A stretch of DNA of 64,000 nucleotides, taken from the NCBI GenBank assembly GCA_963836195.1, contig CAWIIX010000030.1, forward strand, positions 310,001 through 374,000, read 5' to 3'. Source of the DNA: Trebonia sp963836195. Lineage in GTDB: Bacteria > Actinomycetota > Actinomycetes > Streptosporangiales > Streptosporangiaceae. The notes beneath the pieces were generated by a model. The model was not told the origin of the DNA and did no database searches. It was given only the letters and a program-made list of their open reading frames with translations. A program made the position numbers and the translations under genes. Below are positions 35,050 through 45,427 of this stretch, piece after piece (positions within the stretch are counted from its first letter, which is position 1; each line of letters starts with the position of its first letter).

Positions 35050-35937
35050 CTAGTGGCCTGACGCGTCGATCGCGTCGAGCTCCGCCACCGTCTCGGCGTC
35101 CAGCGCGAGCGACGCGCTGGCCACGTTCTGCCGCAGGTGCGCGACCGACGACGTGCCCGGGATCAGGAGCAGGTTGGGCGACCGCTGCAGCAGCCAGGCG
35201 AGCGCAACCTGCATCGGGGTCGCGCCGAGCCGGCCGGCGACCGCGTTGAGCTCGCCCGATTGCAGCGGCGTGAACCCGCCGAGCGGGAAGAACGGCACGT
35301 AGGCGATGTTCTGCCGGGCGGTCAGCTCGAGCAGCGGCTGGTCGTTCCGGCCGGCCAGGTTGTAGAAGTTCTGGACGCACGCGACCGGCGCGATCTGCTG
35401 CGCCTCCGCCAGCTGCTGGGCGTTCACCACCGAGAGCCCGAGGTGCCTGATCAGCCCCTCCGCCCGCAGCGCGGCCAGCTCCGCGAACTGCTCCGCGAGC
35501 GAGCCGGGCACCGCCGAGTGCCCGTCGTCCCCGCCGCCGACCCGCAGGTTGACCGCGAAGAGGGCGTCGACCCCGAGCCGCTTGAGGTTGTCGTGCACCT
35601 GCTGGCGCAGGTCGGCCGGGGTGCGCGCGAGCACCCAGCCGCCGGAGGAGTCGCGCACCGCGCCGACCTTGGTGACGATGCACAGGTCATCCGGGTACGG
35701 CGCGAGCGCCTCGCGGATGATCTCGTTGGTGATGTGCGGCCCGTAGAAGTCGGCCGTGTCGATGTGGTTGACGCCGAGCTCGACCGCGGTGCGGAGCACG
35801 GCGATGGCCTCGGCCCGGTCGGCCGGCGGCCCGAAGACCCCGGGGCCGGCCAGCTGCATCGCGCCGAACCCGACCCGGGCGACCGTCTGGTCGCCCAGCT
35901 GGAACGGGCCGCCGGGGAGAGACGAAGCGGTAGTCAT
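35050..35937 (-). CDS. Aldo/keto reductase
   Basis: Protein of 295 residues, normal AKR length, a (beta/alpha)8 NADPH-dependent carbonyl reductase. The catalytic tetrad is visible: Asp and Tyr in IDTADFYGPH, Lys in CIVTKVG; the His position at FAVNLRVGG is replaced by Asn/Leu-like residues, as in several bacterial AKR subfamilies. The cofactor loop IPGTSSVAHLRQN near the C-terminus is conserved. It resembles AKR11/YajO-type oxidoreductases. ATG 35937 is chosen because similarity begins at GGPFQLGDQTVARVGFGAM. It diverges from an XRE-type regulator, a common AKR/regulator pair. Confidence 0.88.
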   Translation of the reverse strand: MTTASSLPGGPFQLGDQTVARVGFGAMQLAGPGVFGPPADRAEAIAVLRTAVELGVNHIDTADFYGPHITNEIIREALAPYPDDLCIVTKVGAVRDSSGGWVLARTPADLRQQVHDNLKRLGVDALFAVNLRVGGGDDGHSAVPGSLAEQFAELAALRAEGLIRHLGLSVVNAQQLAEAQQIAPVACVQNFYNLAGRNDQPLLELTARQNIAYVPFFPLGGFTPLQSGELNAVAGRLGATPMQVALAWLLQRSPNLLLIPGTSSVAHLRQNVASASLALDAETVAELDAIDASGH

Positions 35938-36115
35938 GTCAGACCGATTCCCTTCAAGGATGCGTGCGTCAATGAACGCGGAGAGGTCCCCGGCGCGGAC
36001 AACCGCCGGGCACGACATCCACAATGCCCGCCCACACCGAGAATAGGCAGTGCTCCCGTCATCCTGGGAGTGACGGGACCAGGCTAACCGGACACGTCCC
36101 GCCTACAGTGAAGAG

Positions 36116-36992
36116 ATGCCAGGACCGAACACGCTCGGCGAGTACCTGCGGGCCCGCCGTGAGCTCGTCGACCCGGCGACGGTCGGCCTGCGGGTCGGCC
36201 GGCGTCCGGCGGACCCCCGGGCTGCGCCGCGAGGAGGTCGCCACCCTGGCGGGCATCAGCGCGGACTACTATCTCCGCCTCGAGCAGGGCCGCGATCGCC
36301 ACCCGTCCCCGCCGGTGCTCGAGTCCCTGGCCCGGGTGTTCGGCCTCGACCCGACCGCCACGAGCTACCTGCTGAGCCTGGCCGGGGCCGCCCAGGCGCC
36401 GTCGGCCAGGCCGAGAAGCAGGCCGTCGCGGCAGGAGATCGTCCCCGCCGCCATCCGGCAGCTGATCGCCGTCGTCAACCTGCCGGCCTTCGTGGAGAGC
36501 CGGATATTCGACGTGCTCGCCGCCAACCAACGCGCGACCGCGCTGTCACCGTCCATCCGGGCGGGGGAGAACCGGCTCCGCTCCATGTTCCTCGACCCGG
36601 CCGAGCGTGAGCTGTACCCCGACTGGCGCAAGGCCATCGGCGGGATGATCGCCAGCTTCCGCGCCTCGATCGGCCCCGCCGCCGACGATCCCCGCATCGC
36701 CCAGCTGGTGGGGGAGCTCTCGCTGGCCAGCGAGCCGTTCAGGAAGCTGTGGGCGCGGCACGACGTCAGGAACCTGGCGGGCGGCGCCGTGACCATGAAC
36801 CACCCCGAGGCCGGACCGCTCGAGCTCTGGCGGGAAAAGCTCCCGATCGGCGACTCGGGCGGCCAGCTGCTGGTGATGTACCACGCCGAGCCGGGCTCGG
36901 CCAGCGCCGCCGCGCTCGAGCGGCTCGCCCCCGCTAGCGGACCGGCCGTCGGCGACGCATCGAGGCGCCGAGCACGACGAACGCCACAATGA
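36116..36992 (+). CDS. MmyB-like XRE-family transcriptional regulator, frameshifted
   Basis: ATG 36116 opens MPGPNTLGEYLRARRELVDP; after about 36205 the frame moves by +1 and continues RRTPGLRREEVATLAGIS, then DYYLRLEQGRDRHPS. This is the helix-turn-helix of the MmyB/XRE group. The C-terminal MmyB-like ligand-binding domain follows (LPAFVESRIFDVLAANQRA, HDVRNLAGGAVTMNHPEAG). Removing one base in GGCGTCCGGCGG restores a protein of about 290 residues. These regulators usually repress a divergent oxidoreductase, here the aldo/keto reductase. Its 3' end overlaps a tiny membrane gene on the opposite strand by about 59 bp. Confidence 0.78.
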
Positions 36993-37095
36993 AGACCACG
37001 ATGCCGATGAACAGCAGGAAGAGCAGCCCCTTGAGCACCGCGCCGAGGATGCCGAGCGCTACGGCTGCCAGCACGAGCAGCAGAAAAAGCACCAT
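36934..37095 (-). CDS. Mini membrane protein (53 aa)
   Basis: ATG 37095, with a GGGGGG Shine-Dalgarno, to TAG 36934. The product is 53 residues: MVLFLLLVLAAVALGILGAV, a short KG turn, a second hydrophobic stretch (LLFLLFIGIVVFIVAFVVLG) and the basic tail MRRRRPVR. It fits the tiny two-helix hydrophobic proteins found next to PRC-barrel genes in actinomycetes. The start overlaps the likely stop of the PRC-barrel gene (TAATG), so the two form a translationally coupled pair, probably stress-related membrane proteins. Function unknown. Confidence 0.65.
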   Translation of the reverse strand: MVLFLLLVLAAVALGILGAVLKGLLFLLFIGIVVFIVAFVVLGASMRRRRPVR

Positions 37096-37471
37096 TATGT
37101 CCCCCCGAGACCGATAACCGCCGGGCCAGCCGGCGTTCCCCGCTGAGACCGGCCTGGTACTCGAGCCCGTAGTGCTTGAACAGCTCCGGCTCGTCGTCGG
37201 CCGGCAGCTCGCCGTCCGTGTCGATCGTCGGCGCGCCCTTGACCTGCGACTTCGGGTACGCGACCTTCAGCTGGTCCGGCAGCACGACCGCCCGGTCGAG
37301 CGGTACGAAGGTCAGCCGGTGGCGGCCGACCATCCCGATCCTGACCGAGCCGAAGGCAGGCTCGTCAGTGCCGGTGTCGACGTAGACCGACTCGAGCTGC
37401 CCGATTTTCTTGCCGTCGGGATCGACGACGTCGTGCTCCCGCCAGTCGCGGATGTTCTCAGCCTCGAACAT
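37095..37471 (-). CDS. PRC-barrel domain protein, 3' frameshift
   Basis: ATG 37471 gives MFEAENIRDWREHDVVDPDG, then KKIGQLESVYVDTGTDEPAF and FVPLDRAVVLPDQLKV, a PRC-barrel beta domain like those of photosynthetic reaction centre H and RimM. Similarity ends near ERRLARR (about 37120). In the current frame no stop follows and the reading runs into sequence antisense to the regulator. One missing base near 37105-37130 would end it at TAA 37095, overlapping the mini membrane protein start. The short protein of about 125 residues is normal for stand-alone PRC-barrel proteins of actinomycetes. Confidence 0.7.
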
Positions 37472-37610
37472 GCCGTTGACCTGCCCTTTCTCTCCCCGTC
37501 CAAACGCTTGGCAAAGAGCTCAGCTGCCCTGTCGGGCGCCCTTCAAACACCGGGCGAACGTCACTAAAGCCGATGTTCGGGAAGTGTGCTAAGCCATAAG
37601 GGTGGGGCAG

Positions 37611-39722
<2,112 letters not shown>

Positions 39723-39775
39723 CGCGCTCGGCGCCGGTGGATGCCGAATGTCATCCACCGGCACCGATAAACTGC

Positions 39776-40696
39776 ATGATCATGGACAACAACGCCGCGG
39801 CTGGGAGTGGACCCCGGCCGGGGCGCACGCCAGGACCGCTGCGGCTGGGCGGCCGGGAGTTCCCGCCGGAGCGCGCGCTGGTGATGGCGATCGTCAACCG
39901 GACCCCCGACTCGTTCTACCGGCCGGGCGTGACCTGGGACGAAGACGCCGCCTTGGATCGGGTGCACGCGATCGTGGCCGAGGGCGCCGATCTGCTCGAC
40001 GTCGGCGGCGTGCCCGCCAAGCCCGGCCCTGAGGTGACGGTGACGGAGGAGATCCGCCGGATCGTGCCGTTCATCGAGCGGGTCCGGGCGGCCTACCCCG
40101 ACCTGGTGATCAGCGTGGACACCTGGCGCCACGAGCCCGCTCGGGCGGCCTGCGAGGCCGGCGCCGACCTGCTCAACGACACCTGGTCCGCCTGGGATCC
40201 GAAAGTCGCCGACGTGGCGGCCGAGTTCGGCGTCGGCCTGGTCTGCTCGCACGTCGGGGTGGCGCTGCCGCGTACCCGGCCGCACCGGGCGGCCTTCGAC
40301 GACGTGGGGGCGGACGTCCTCGATCGGGTGCTGGTGCTGGCCGACCGGGCGCTGGCGGCCGGCGTGGAGGCCGACCGGATCGTCATCGACCCGGCTCACG
40401 ACTTCGGCAAGAACAGCTGGCACTCCCTCGAGGTCACCCGGCGGCTGGGCGAGCTGACCGCGACCGGCTGGCCCGTGCTGATGTCGGCCTCCCGCAAGGA
40501 CTTCGTGGGGGAGACCCTCGGCGTCGGCGTGGATGACCGGCTGGCCGGCACGCTCGCGGCGACTGCGGTCGGCGCGTGGCTGGGCGCCCGGATCTTCCGC
40601 GCGCACGACGTCCTGCAGACCCGCCAGGCCCTGGACATGGTCGCCTCGATCAAGGGCGACCGCCCGCTGGCCCGCGCCACCCGGGGCCTCGCATGA
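39776..40696 (+). CDS. folP2: Dihydropteroate synthase-like protein, FolP2 group
   Basis: About 306 residues, TIM-barrel DHPS. Motifs: VMAIVNRTPDSFYRPG, DLLDVGGVPAKPGPEV, SVDTWRHEPA, DLLNDTWSAWDP, DPAHDFGKNSW (pterin loop) and SASRKDFVGETLGV. Sequence order and the extra CSHVGVALPRTRPHR segment match mycobacterial FolP2 rather than FolP1; FolP2 of mycobacteria lacks measurable DHPS activity in its characterised member, so folate synthesis should not be assumed. ATGs at 39776 and 39782 are both possible. It probably forms an operon with the downstream extradiol-like gene (13 bp apart). Confidence 0.88.
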   Translation: MIMDNNAAAGSGPRPGRTPGPLRLGGREFPPERALVMAIVNRTPDSFYRPGVTWDEDAALDRVHAIVAEGADLLDVGGVPAKPGPEVTVTEEIRRIVPFIERVRAAYPDLVISVDTWRHEPARAACEAGADLLNDTWSAWDPKVADVAAEFGVGLVCSHVGVALPRTRPHRAAFDDVGADVLDRVLVLADRALAAGVEADRIVIDPAHDFGKNSWHSLEVTRRLGELTATGWPVLMSASRKDFVGETLGVGVDDRLAGTLAATAVGAWLGARIFRAHDVLQTRQALDMVASIKGDRPLARATRGLA

Positions 40697-40709
40697 CCGG
40701 GACCGTCGC

Positions 40710-41447
40710 GTGATCGTCCGCGCCGCCCTCTGCCCGTCGCCGCCGCTGCTTGGATTCGGCGTCCCCGGCCAGGCGGACGTCCTCCCCGAGCTCCGGGACG
40801 CCTGCGAGGCCGCCGTCGGCTGGCTGCTGGCCGCCGCCCCGGACGCGGTGACCGTGATCGGCCCCGGCACCACGACCGCCAGCTGGCCGCCCGACAGCCC
40901 CCCCGACCTGGCGATGCACGCCCCCGCGCTGAACCGCCGCGCGCGCCTGGCCGCCGCCCATCCTGGGGTGGATCCGCTCAGTCCCGCGCGTCCGCTCCCG
41001 CTCTCCCTCGCGCTCGGCGCGCAACTCCTCGACGCCGCAGGCTACGCCGGCCCTCGGGTGCTGCAGTCCATCGCCGCGTCGGCGTCCCCCGCCGTCTGCG
41101 ACGACCTCGGCCGTGACCTGGCCGCCGACGCGCCGCTGAGCGCGCTGCTGGTGATGGGCGACGGCACCGCCCGCCGTTCCGCCGCCGCCCCCGGCTACCT
41201 GGACGAACGGGCCGAGCCGTTCGACACCGTGGTCGAGCAGGCGATCCGCGACGGCGACCTGCCCGCCCTCGCCGCCCTCGACCCGGACCTGGCCGGCGAC
41301 CTGCTGGCGGCCGGCCGTCCGGCCTGGCAGGTGCTGGCCGGCGCCCTCGCCGCCGCCACCCCGCTCCGCCCGCGGACGAGGATCCTCTACTCGGACGCGC
41401 CTCTCGGCGTCGCCTACCTCGTCGCCACCCTCGACCCCGTCGCGTAA
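40710..41447 (+). CDS. Class III extradiol dioxygenase B-subunit-like protein
   Basis: Protein of 245 residues from GTG 40710 (VIVRAALCPSPPLLGFG). The PSPPLL start, AVTVIGPGTTT, LLVMGDGTARRSAAAPGYLDERA and final ILYSDAPLGVAYLVATL match the LigB/MEMO-like actinobacterial conserved protein found near mycobacterial folate and isoprenoid genes. The His cluster that binds iron in true LigB enzymes is not obvious, so it may be a non-catalytic homologue. Gene follows folP2 closely. Role unknown. Confidence 0.72.
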   Translation: MIVRAALCPSPPLLGFGVPGQADVLPELRDACEAAVGWLLAAAPDAVTVIGPGTTTASWPPDSPPDLAMHAPALNRRARLAAAHPGVDPLSPARPLPLSLALGAQLLDAAGYAGPRVLQSIAASASPAVCDDLGRDLAADAPLSALLVMGDGTARRSAAAPGYLDERAEPFDTVVEQAIRDGDLPALAALDPDLAGDLLAAGRPAWQVLAGALAAATPLRPRTRILYSDAPLGVAYLVATLDPVA

Positions 41448-41476
41448 ACCAGTCCGCGCACCGTCCGCAGAGCCCG

Positions 41477-44011
41477 TTACGCGTCCGTCCGGAGCTGGGA
41501 CTGGAGCCACATCGTGAGCTTGACCCGCGAGGAGATCTCCAGCTTGGCGAAGATGTGCTCCACGTGCGCGTCGACCGTCCGCTTGGAGATGAACAGCCGG
41601 GTGGCGATGTCCCGGTTCGACAGCCCGCTCGCCACCAGCAGCGCGATCTCCCGCTCGCGCCTGGTCAGGGCCGCGGCCGTGAGCGGCGCGGCCGACCCGG
41701 GCGCGCTCCCGTCGCCGTCTGCGCGGACCCCCGCGTTCCCCGCCGCGCCGGCGCCCGCGCCGCGACCAAGACCCGCACCGGCGCCTATGCCCCCACCCAG
41801 GCCATCACCATCGCGCGGCAGGCCGACATCGCCCTGCCACGGCACCGTGCCGCGGTCGTCCGCCGCCCAGGCGACGACCGCGGACAGGTCGAGCGCGCCG
41901 CCCCGGTCGTGCGCGTTCTCGTAGTGCAGGCCGCCGAGGGCCTCGCGGGCCTGCTTAGCCGCCCGCTGATGGTGTAGCTCCATCACCGCGACGTTGCTCA
42001 TCCGGGAGGAGGTGCGCCGCCAGACCGCGTCGGCCGCCCCCAGCAGCACCGCCGCCCGCTCGGGCTGGGCCCCCCGCGCAGCCAGCCAGCCGAGCACCTC
42101 AAGGCAGTACGCGAGCCCCGCCTCATCGCCGAAATCGCGCATCGCCGACAGCGCCGACTGGATCGCGGCGGCGCACTCGTTGTCGCTATCCGGGCGCTGG
42201 AACAGCGCAAACCCTGAGATCAGGCTGAGCAGCCCGGCGGTCCACCGCTCCTCGCCCGCCCGGCCGAAGTCCGCCAGCATCGCCCGGCCGCGCTGGCAGC
42301 ACTCCAGGGCCGCGTCGACGTCCCCGGCGAGCTGGTGCAACTCCGCCAGCTGGGGCTGCAGGTAGGCCAGGCCGAGCCGGTGACCGCAGGCGTCCAGCCG
42401 CTCGGCCGCCAACTGCCCGGCCGCGAGCGCCTGCTCGTACTGGCCGGCGAAGGTCAGCGCCAGGTTCAGGTACAGGTAGCCGCGGGCGGCGGCCCGGTCG
42501 TCGCCGAGTTCGCCCGCCAGCCGGATGGACTCGCGGATGTCCGCGATCGCGTTGTCCGGGTCGCCCTGGAAGGTGGCCAGCCTGCCGCGGGCCGCGAGCG
42601 CCAGCGCCCGTTCGGTCGACCACCCGGGGAAGACCCGCAGCGCCTTGTCGAGCCAGTGCCTGCCCTCGCCGAACAGGCCCGCGATCCGCCAGTAAGCGTG
42701 CAGCCGGACGGCCAGCAGGCATCCCCGCCGCCACCGCTCGACCTGGTCCGCCGCCACCAGGCCGCCTGCGTCGTCCTGGTTGTCGAGCGCGTGCCCGAGC
42801 GCGGTCGCGATGTTCGGCTGCTCCGCGCGCAGCCGCTGGAACCGGCCCGCCTGATCGGCCGCAAGGAACCGCTCGTCGAAGTCGGTCGCCAGGGTGAGGC
42901 ACCGGTCGGTCAGCCGGTCGAGGAACAGCGCCTGCTCGCCCGCCTCCGCCAGCTGCTCGCCGCCGAACTCGCGCAGCGTGTCGAGCAGCCGGTACCGGTT
43001 CGCGCCACCCGAGACGCCCGCGCCGCCGCCGCCCCCGACATCGCCGTCGCGCATCACCACCGACTTGTCGACCAGGCCGATCAACGCGTGCACGACCTCG
43101 CCGGTCGGCAGCTCCGCGTCCGCGCAGACTTCCTCCGCCGCCGCCAGGTCGAACGACCCGGCGAAGACCGACAGCCGCCGCCACAGCGCCCGCTCAGCGG
43201 GCGTGCAGAGCGCATGGCTCCACTCGATCGCGGTCCGCAGCGTCTGGTGCCTGGCCACGCCGCCCCGACGGGTGACGGTCAGCACGCCGAAGCCGGAGTC
43301 GAGCAGGTTGGCCAGCTCGACCAGCGGCAGGGCGCGCAGCCGGACCGCGGCCAGCTCGATCGCGAGCGGTATGCCGTTGAGCCGACGGCACAGCCGGACG
43401 ACGTCCGCCCGGTTCGCGGCGGTGACGGCGAATCCCGGCGCCGCCGAGGCGGCGCGCTGCGCGAACAGCTCGACCGCGTCGCCCTCGACCGGCAGCGGCG
43501 CCACCGGGAAGGCGTGCTCGCCCGGCGCGTCGAACGGCTGCCTGCTGGTCGCGAGCACGGTCACCTCGGGCGCGGCCCGCAGCACTGCCTCGGCGAAGGC
43601 GGCGCAGGCGTCGACCAGGTGCTCGCAGGTGTCGAGGATCAGCAGCATCCGGCGGTCCCGCACGTGTTCGAGCACGGCCGCCCGCTGCTGACCGGCGTCG
43701 CGTCCGGGCAGCCCCAGGCCGGCCGCGACCGCGCTGGCGAGCAGCGCCGGGTCGGTCACCCCGGACAGCTCGACGAACACGAGGCCGTCGGCGAACCGGC
43801 CCGCCGACAGCGCCGCCGACGCGATGCGCAGGCAGAGCCTGCTCTTCCCGACCCCGCCCGGGCCGACCACGGTAATCAGCCGGGCGGATCGCAACAGGGC
43901 GGTAAGGCGCTGCGCTTCCGCCGCTCGGCCGATGAAGCTGTTCGGCTCGATCGGCAGCAGACCAGGCCGTCGCTGGCCGGTGAACTGGCCTGCTAGGAGG
44001 GGCTGGGCCAT
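41477..44011 (-). CDS. LuxR-family regulator with NB-ARC/AAA ATPase and TPR-like domain
   Basis: Protein of 844 residues from ATG 44011. Order: short leader, ATPase domain with P-loop VVGPGGVGKSRL (about 50-60) and Walker B LLILDTCEHL, a GIPLAIELAAVRLR signature (NB-ARC/ATPase), winged-helix, TPR-like helices (about 430-690) and the C-terminal LuxR helix-turn-helix LTRREREIALLVASGLSNRD, then KRTVDAHVEHIFAKLEI. This is the SARP-lacking LAL/AfsR-style ATP-dependent activator. It is divergent from the thiolase gene, about 175 bp apart, so it may control that gene. A Gly/Ala-rich low-complexity linker lies before the HTH. Confidence 0.88.
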   Translation of the reverse strand: MAQPLLAGQFTGQRRPGLLPIEPNSFIGRAAEAQRLTALLRSARLITVVGPGGVGKSRLCLRIASAALSAGRFADGLVFVELSGVTDPALLASAVAAGLGLPGRDAGQQRAAVLEHVRDRRMLLILDTCEHLVDACAAFAEAVLRAAPEVTVLATSRQPFDAPGEHAFPVAPLPVEGDAVELFAQRAASAAPGFAVTAANRADVVRLCRRLNGIPLAIELAAVRLRALPLVELANLLDSGFGVLTVTRRGGVARHQTLRTAIEWSHALCTPAERALWRRLSVFAGSFDLAAAEEVCADAELPTGEVVHALIGLVDKSVVMRDGDVGGGGGAGVSGGANRYRLLDTLREFGGEQLAEAGEQALFLDRLTDRCLTLATDFDERFLAADQAGRFQRLRAEQPNIATALGHALDNQDDAGGLVAADQVERWRRGCLLAVRLHAYWRIAGLFGEGRHWLDKALRVFPGWSTERALALAARGRLATFQGDPDNAIADIRESIRLAGELGDDRAAARGYLYLNLALTFAGQYEQALAAGQLAAERLDACGHRLGLAYLQPQLAELHQLAGDVDAALECCQRGRAMLADFGRAGEERWTAGLLSLISGFALFQRPDSDNECAAAIQSALSAMRDFGDEAGLAYCLEVLGWLAARGAQPERAAVLLGAADAVWRRTSSRMSNVAVMELHHQRAAKQAREALGGLHYENAHDRGGALDLSAVVAWAADDRGTVPWQGDVGLPRDGDGLGGGIGAGAGLGRGAGAGAAGNAGVRADGDGSAPGSAAPLTAAALTRREREIALLVASGLSNRDIATRLFISKRTVDAHVEHIFAKLEISSRVKLTMWLQSQLRTDA

Positions 44012-44109
44012 GACTACCTCACGCGGTTGAGGGACGCCGCAACGATAACATTGTCTTGCGTGGGATTGCACGCGCATCGCTGCCCATCTCGCCCCCACTG
44101 CCGAGGCGA

Positions 44110-44125
44110 GCCCGTTTAAATGGGC
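44110..44125. promoter_or_regulatory. Near-palindrome in the thiolase/LuxR divergent promoter
   Basis: GCCCGTTTAAATGGGC is almost perfectly symmetric (one mismatched pair) around TTTAAA. It sits 61 bp upstream of the thiolase ATG in the shared promoter region. It is a weak candidate for an operator. Confidence 0.25.
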
Positions 44126-44185
44126 AAATGCCGTCCGGCGTGATACTCAAGAGGGTAGGCGATATCCAGCAGGGAGGGCGGAGCG

Positions 44186-45343
44186 ATGAGCGACGCGGTG
44201 ATTGTGGCGGCGGTTCGGACGCCGGTCGGAAAGCGGAATGGCGGCCTGTCCGGCGTGCACCCGGTGGACCTGTCAGCGCACGTGCTGAACGCCCTCGCCG
44301 AGCGGGCCGGGGTCAGCCCGGAGGTCGTGGACGACGTCATCTGGGGCTGCGTCAGCCAGGTCGGCGAGCAGACCTTCGACATCGCCCGCAACGCCGTGCT
44401 CGCGGCCGGGTGGCCGCTGTCGGTGCCCGGGGTGACCGTCGACCGGCAGTGCGGGTCCAGCCAGCAGTCGGTCCACTTCGCCGCCGCCGGCCTCGTCAGC
44501 GGCCAGTACGACGTAGTGGTGGCGGGCGGCGTCGAGTCGATGAGCCGGGTCCCGATGGGCTCCTCGATCGGCACCCAGCCGGGCGTCAACCCGTCCGGGT
44601 CCGGCCTGCACACCGTCTTCCATGACGTGTTCCCGAACCAGGGCGTCGGCGCGGAGATGATGGTCGAGCGCTGGGGTTTCACCCGCACCCAGCTCGACCA
44701 GTACTCGCTCGCCTCGCACGCGAAGGCGGCCGCCGCCATCGACCAGAGCCGCTTCGCCGGCCAGATCACCCCCGTCAAGCTCGAGGACGGCACGGTCATC
44801 GACACCGACGAGGGGGTCCGCCGCGGCGGCACGCTCGAGACGATGGCCGCGCTCAAGCCCGCCTTCAAGAAGCCCGACGGCACCATCCACGCGGGCAACA
44901 GCTCGCAGATCAGCGACGGGTCGGCCGCCCTGCTGATGATGACGAGCGAGAAGGCCAGGGAGCTCGGCCTGACCCCGCTCGCCCGGGTGCACACCGCCGT
45001 TCTCGCCGCCGACGACCCGGTCATCATGCTCACCGCCCCGATCCCCGCCACCAAGAAGGCGCTTAAGAAGAGCGGGCTCACGGTCGACGACATCGGCGTC
45101 TTCGAGGTCAACGAGGCGTTCTCGCCGGTTCCCCTCGCCTGGCTGATCGAGGTCGGCGCCGACCCGGCCAAGCTCAACCCGAACGGTGGCGCGATCGCCC
45201 TCGGCCACCCGCTGGGCGGCAGCGGCGCCCGCATCATGACCACGATGCTGCACCACATGGTCGACAACGGCCTCCGCTACGGCCTCCAGACCATGTGCGA
45301 GGGCGGCGGCCAGGCCAACGCCACCATCCTCGAGCTCCTCTAG
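44186..45343 (+). CDS. Acetyl-CoA acyltransferase (thiolase)
   Basis: Protein of 385 residues. The nucleophile Cys89 is in DRQCGSSQQSVHFAA, His341 in GGAIALGHPLGGSGARI and Cys371 in CEGGGQANATIL, with VVVAGGVESMSRVPMG as the additional loop. It catalyses thiolytic cleavage of 3-ketoacyl-CoA in beta-oxidation. Sequence style (RQCGSSQQ, FGHPLGGSG) resembles FadA-type degradative thiolases, including sterol-side-chain enzymes of mycobacteria. A CoA-transferase/AMACR gene is convergent 84 bp away, which agrees with branched or sterol acyl-CoA catabolism. Confidence 0.92.
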   Translation: MSDAVIVAAVRTPVGKRNGGLSGVHPVDLSAHVLNALAERAGVSPEVVDDVIWGCVSQVGEQTFDIARNAVLAAGWPLSVPGVTVDRQCGSSQQSVHFAAAGLVSGQYDVVVAGGVESMSRVPMGSSIGTQPGVNPSGSGLHTVFHDVFPNQGVGAEMMVERWGFTRTQLDQYSLASHAKAAAAIDQSRFAGQITPVKLEDGTVIDTDEGVRRGGTLETMAALKPAFKKPDGTIHAGNSSQISDGSAALLMMTSEKARELGLTPLARVHTAVLAADDPVIMLTAPIPATKKALKKSGLTVDDIGVFEVNEAFSPVPLAWLIEVGADPAKLNPNGGAIALGHPLGGSGARIMTTMLHHMVDNGLRYGLQTMCEGGGQANATILELL

Positions 45344-45427
45344 TCACGCGCAGCCCCAAACCTGGGATAACAGCAAGAAGCGCCGAGCGCATCCGCTAGC
45401 GCGCACCCGCCGACGCACCGGAACGCC

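Noticed and set aside
42335..43996. 553-codon frame opposite the LuxR-type ATPase
   Set aside because: Antisense shadow of a clear ATPase/LuxR gene; Arg/Pro/Gln composition and no ribosome site.
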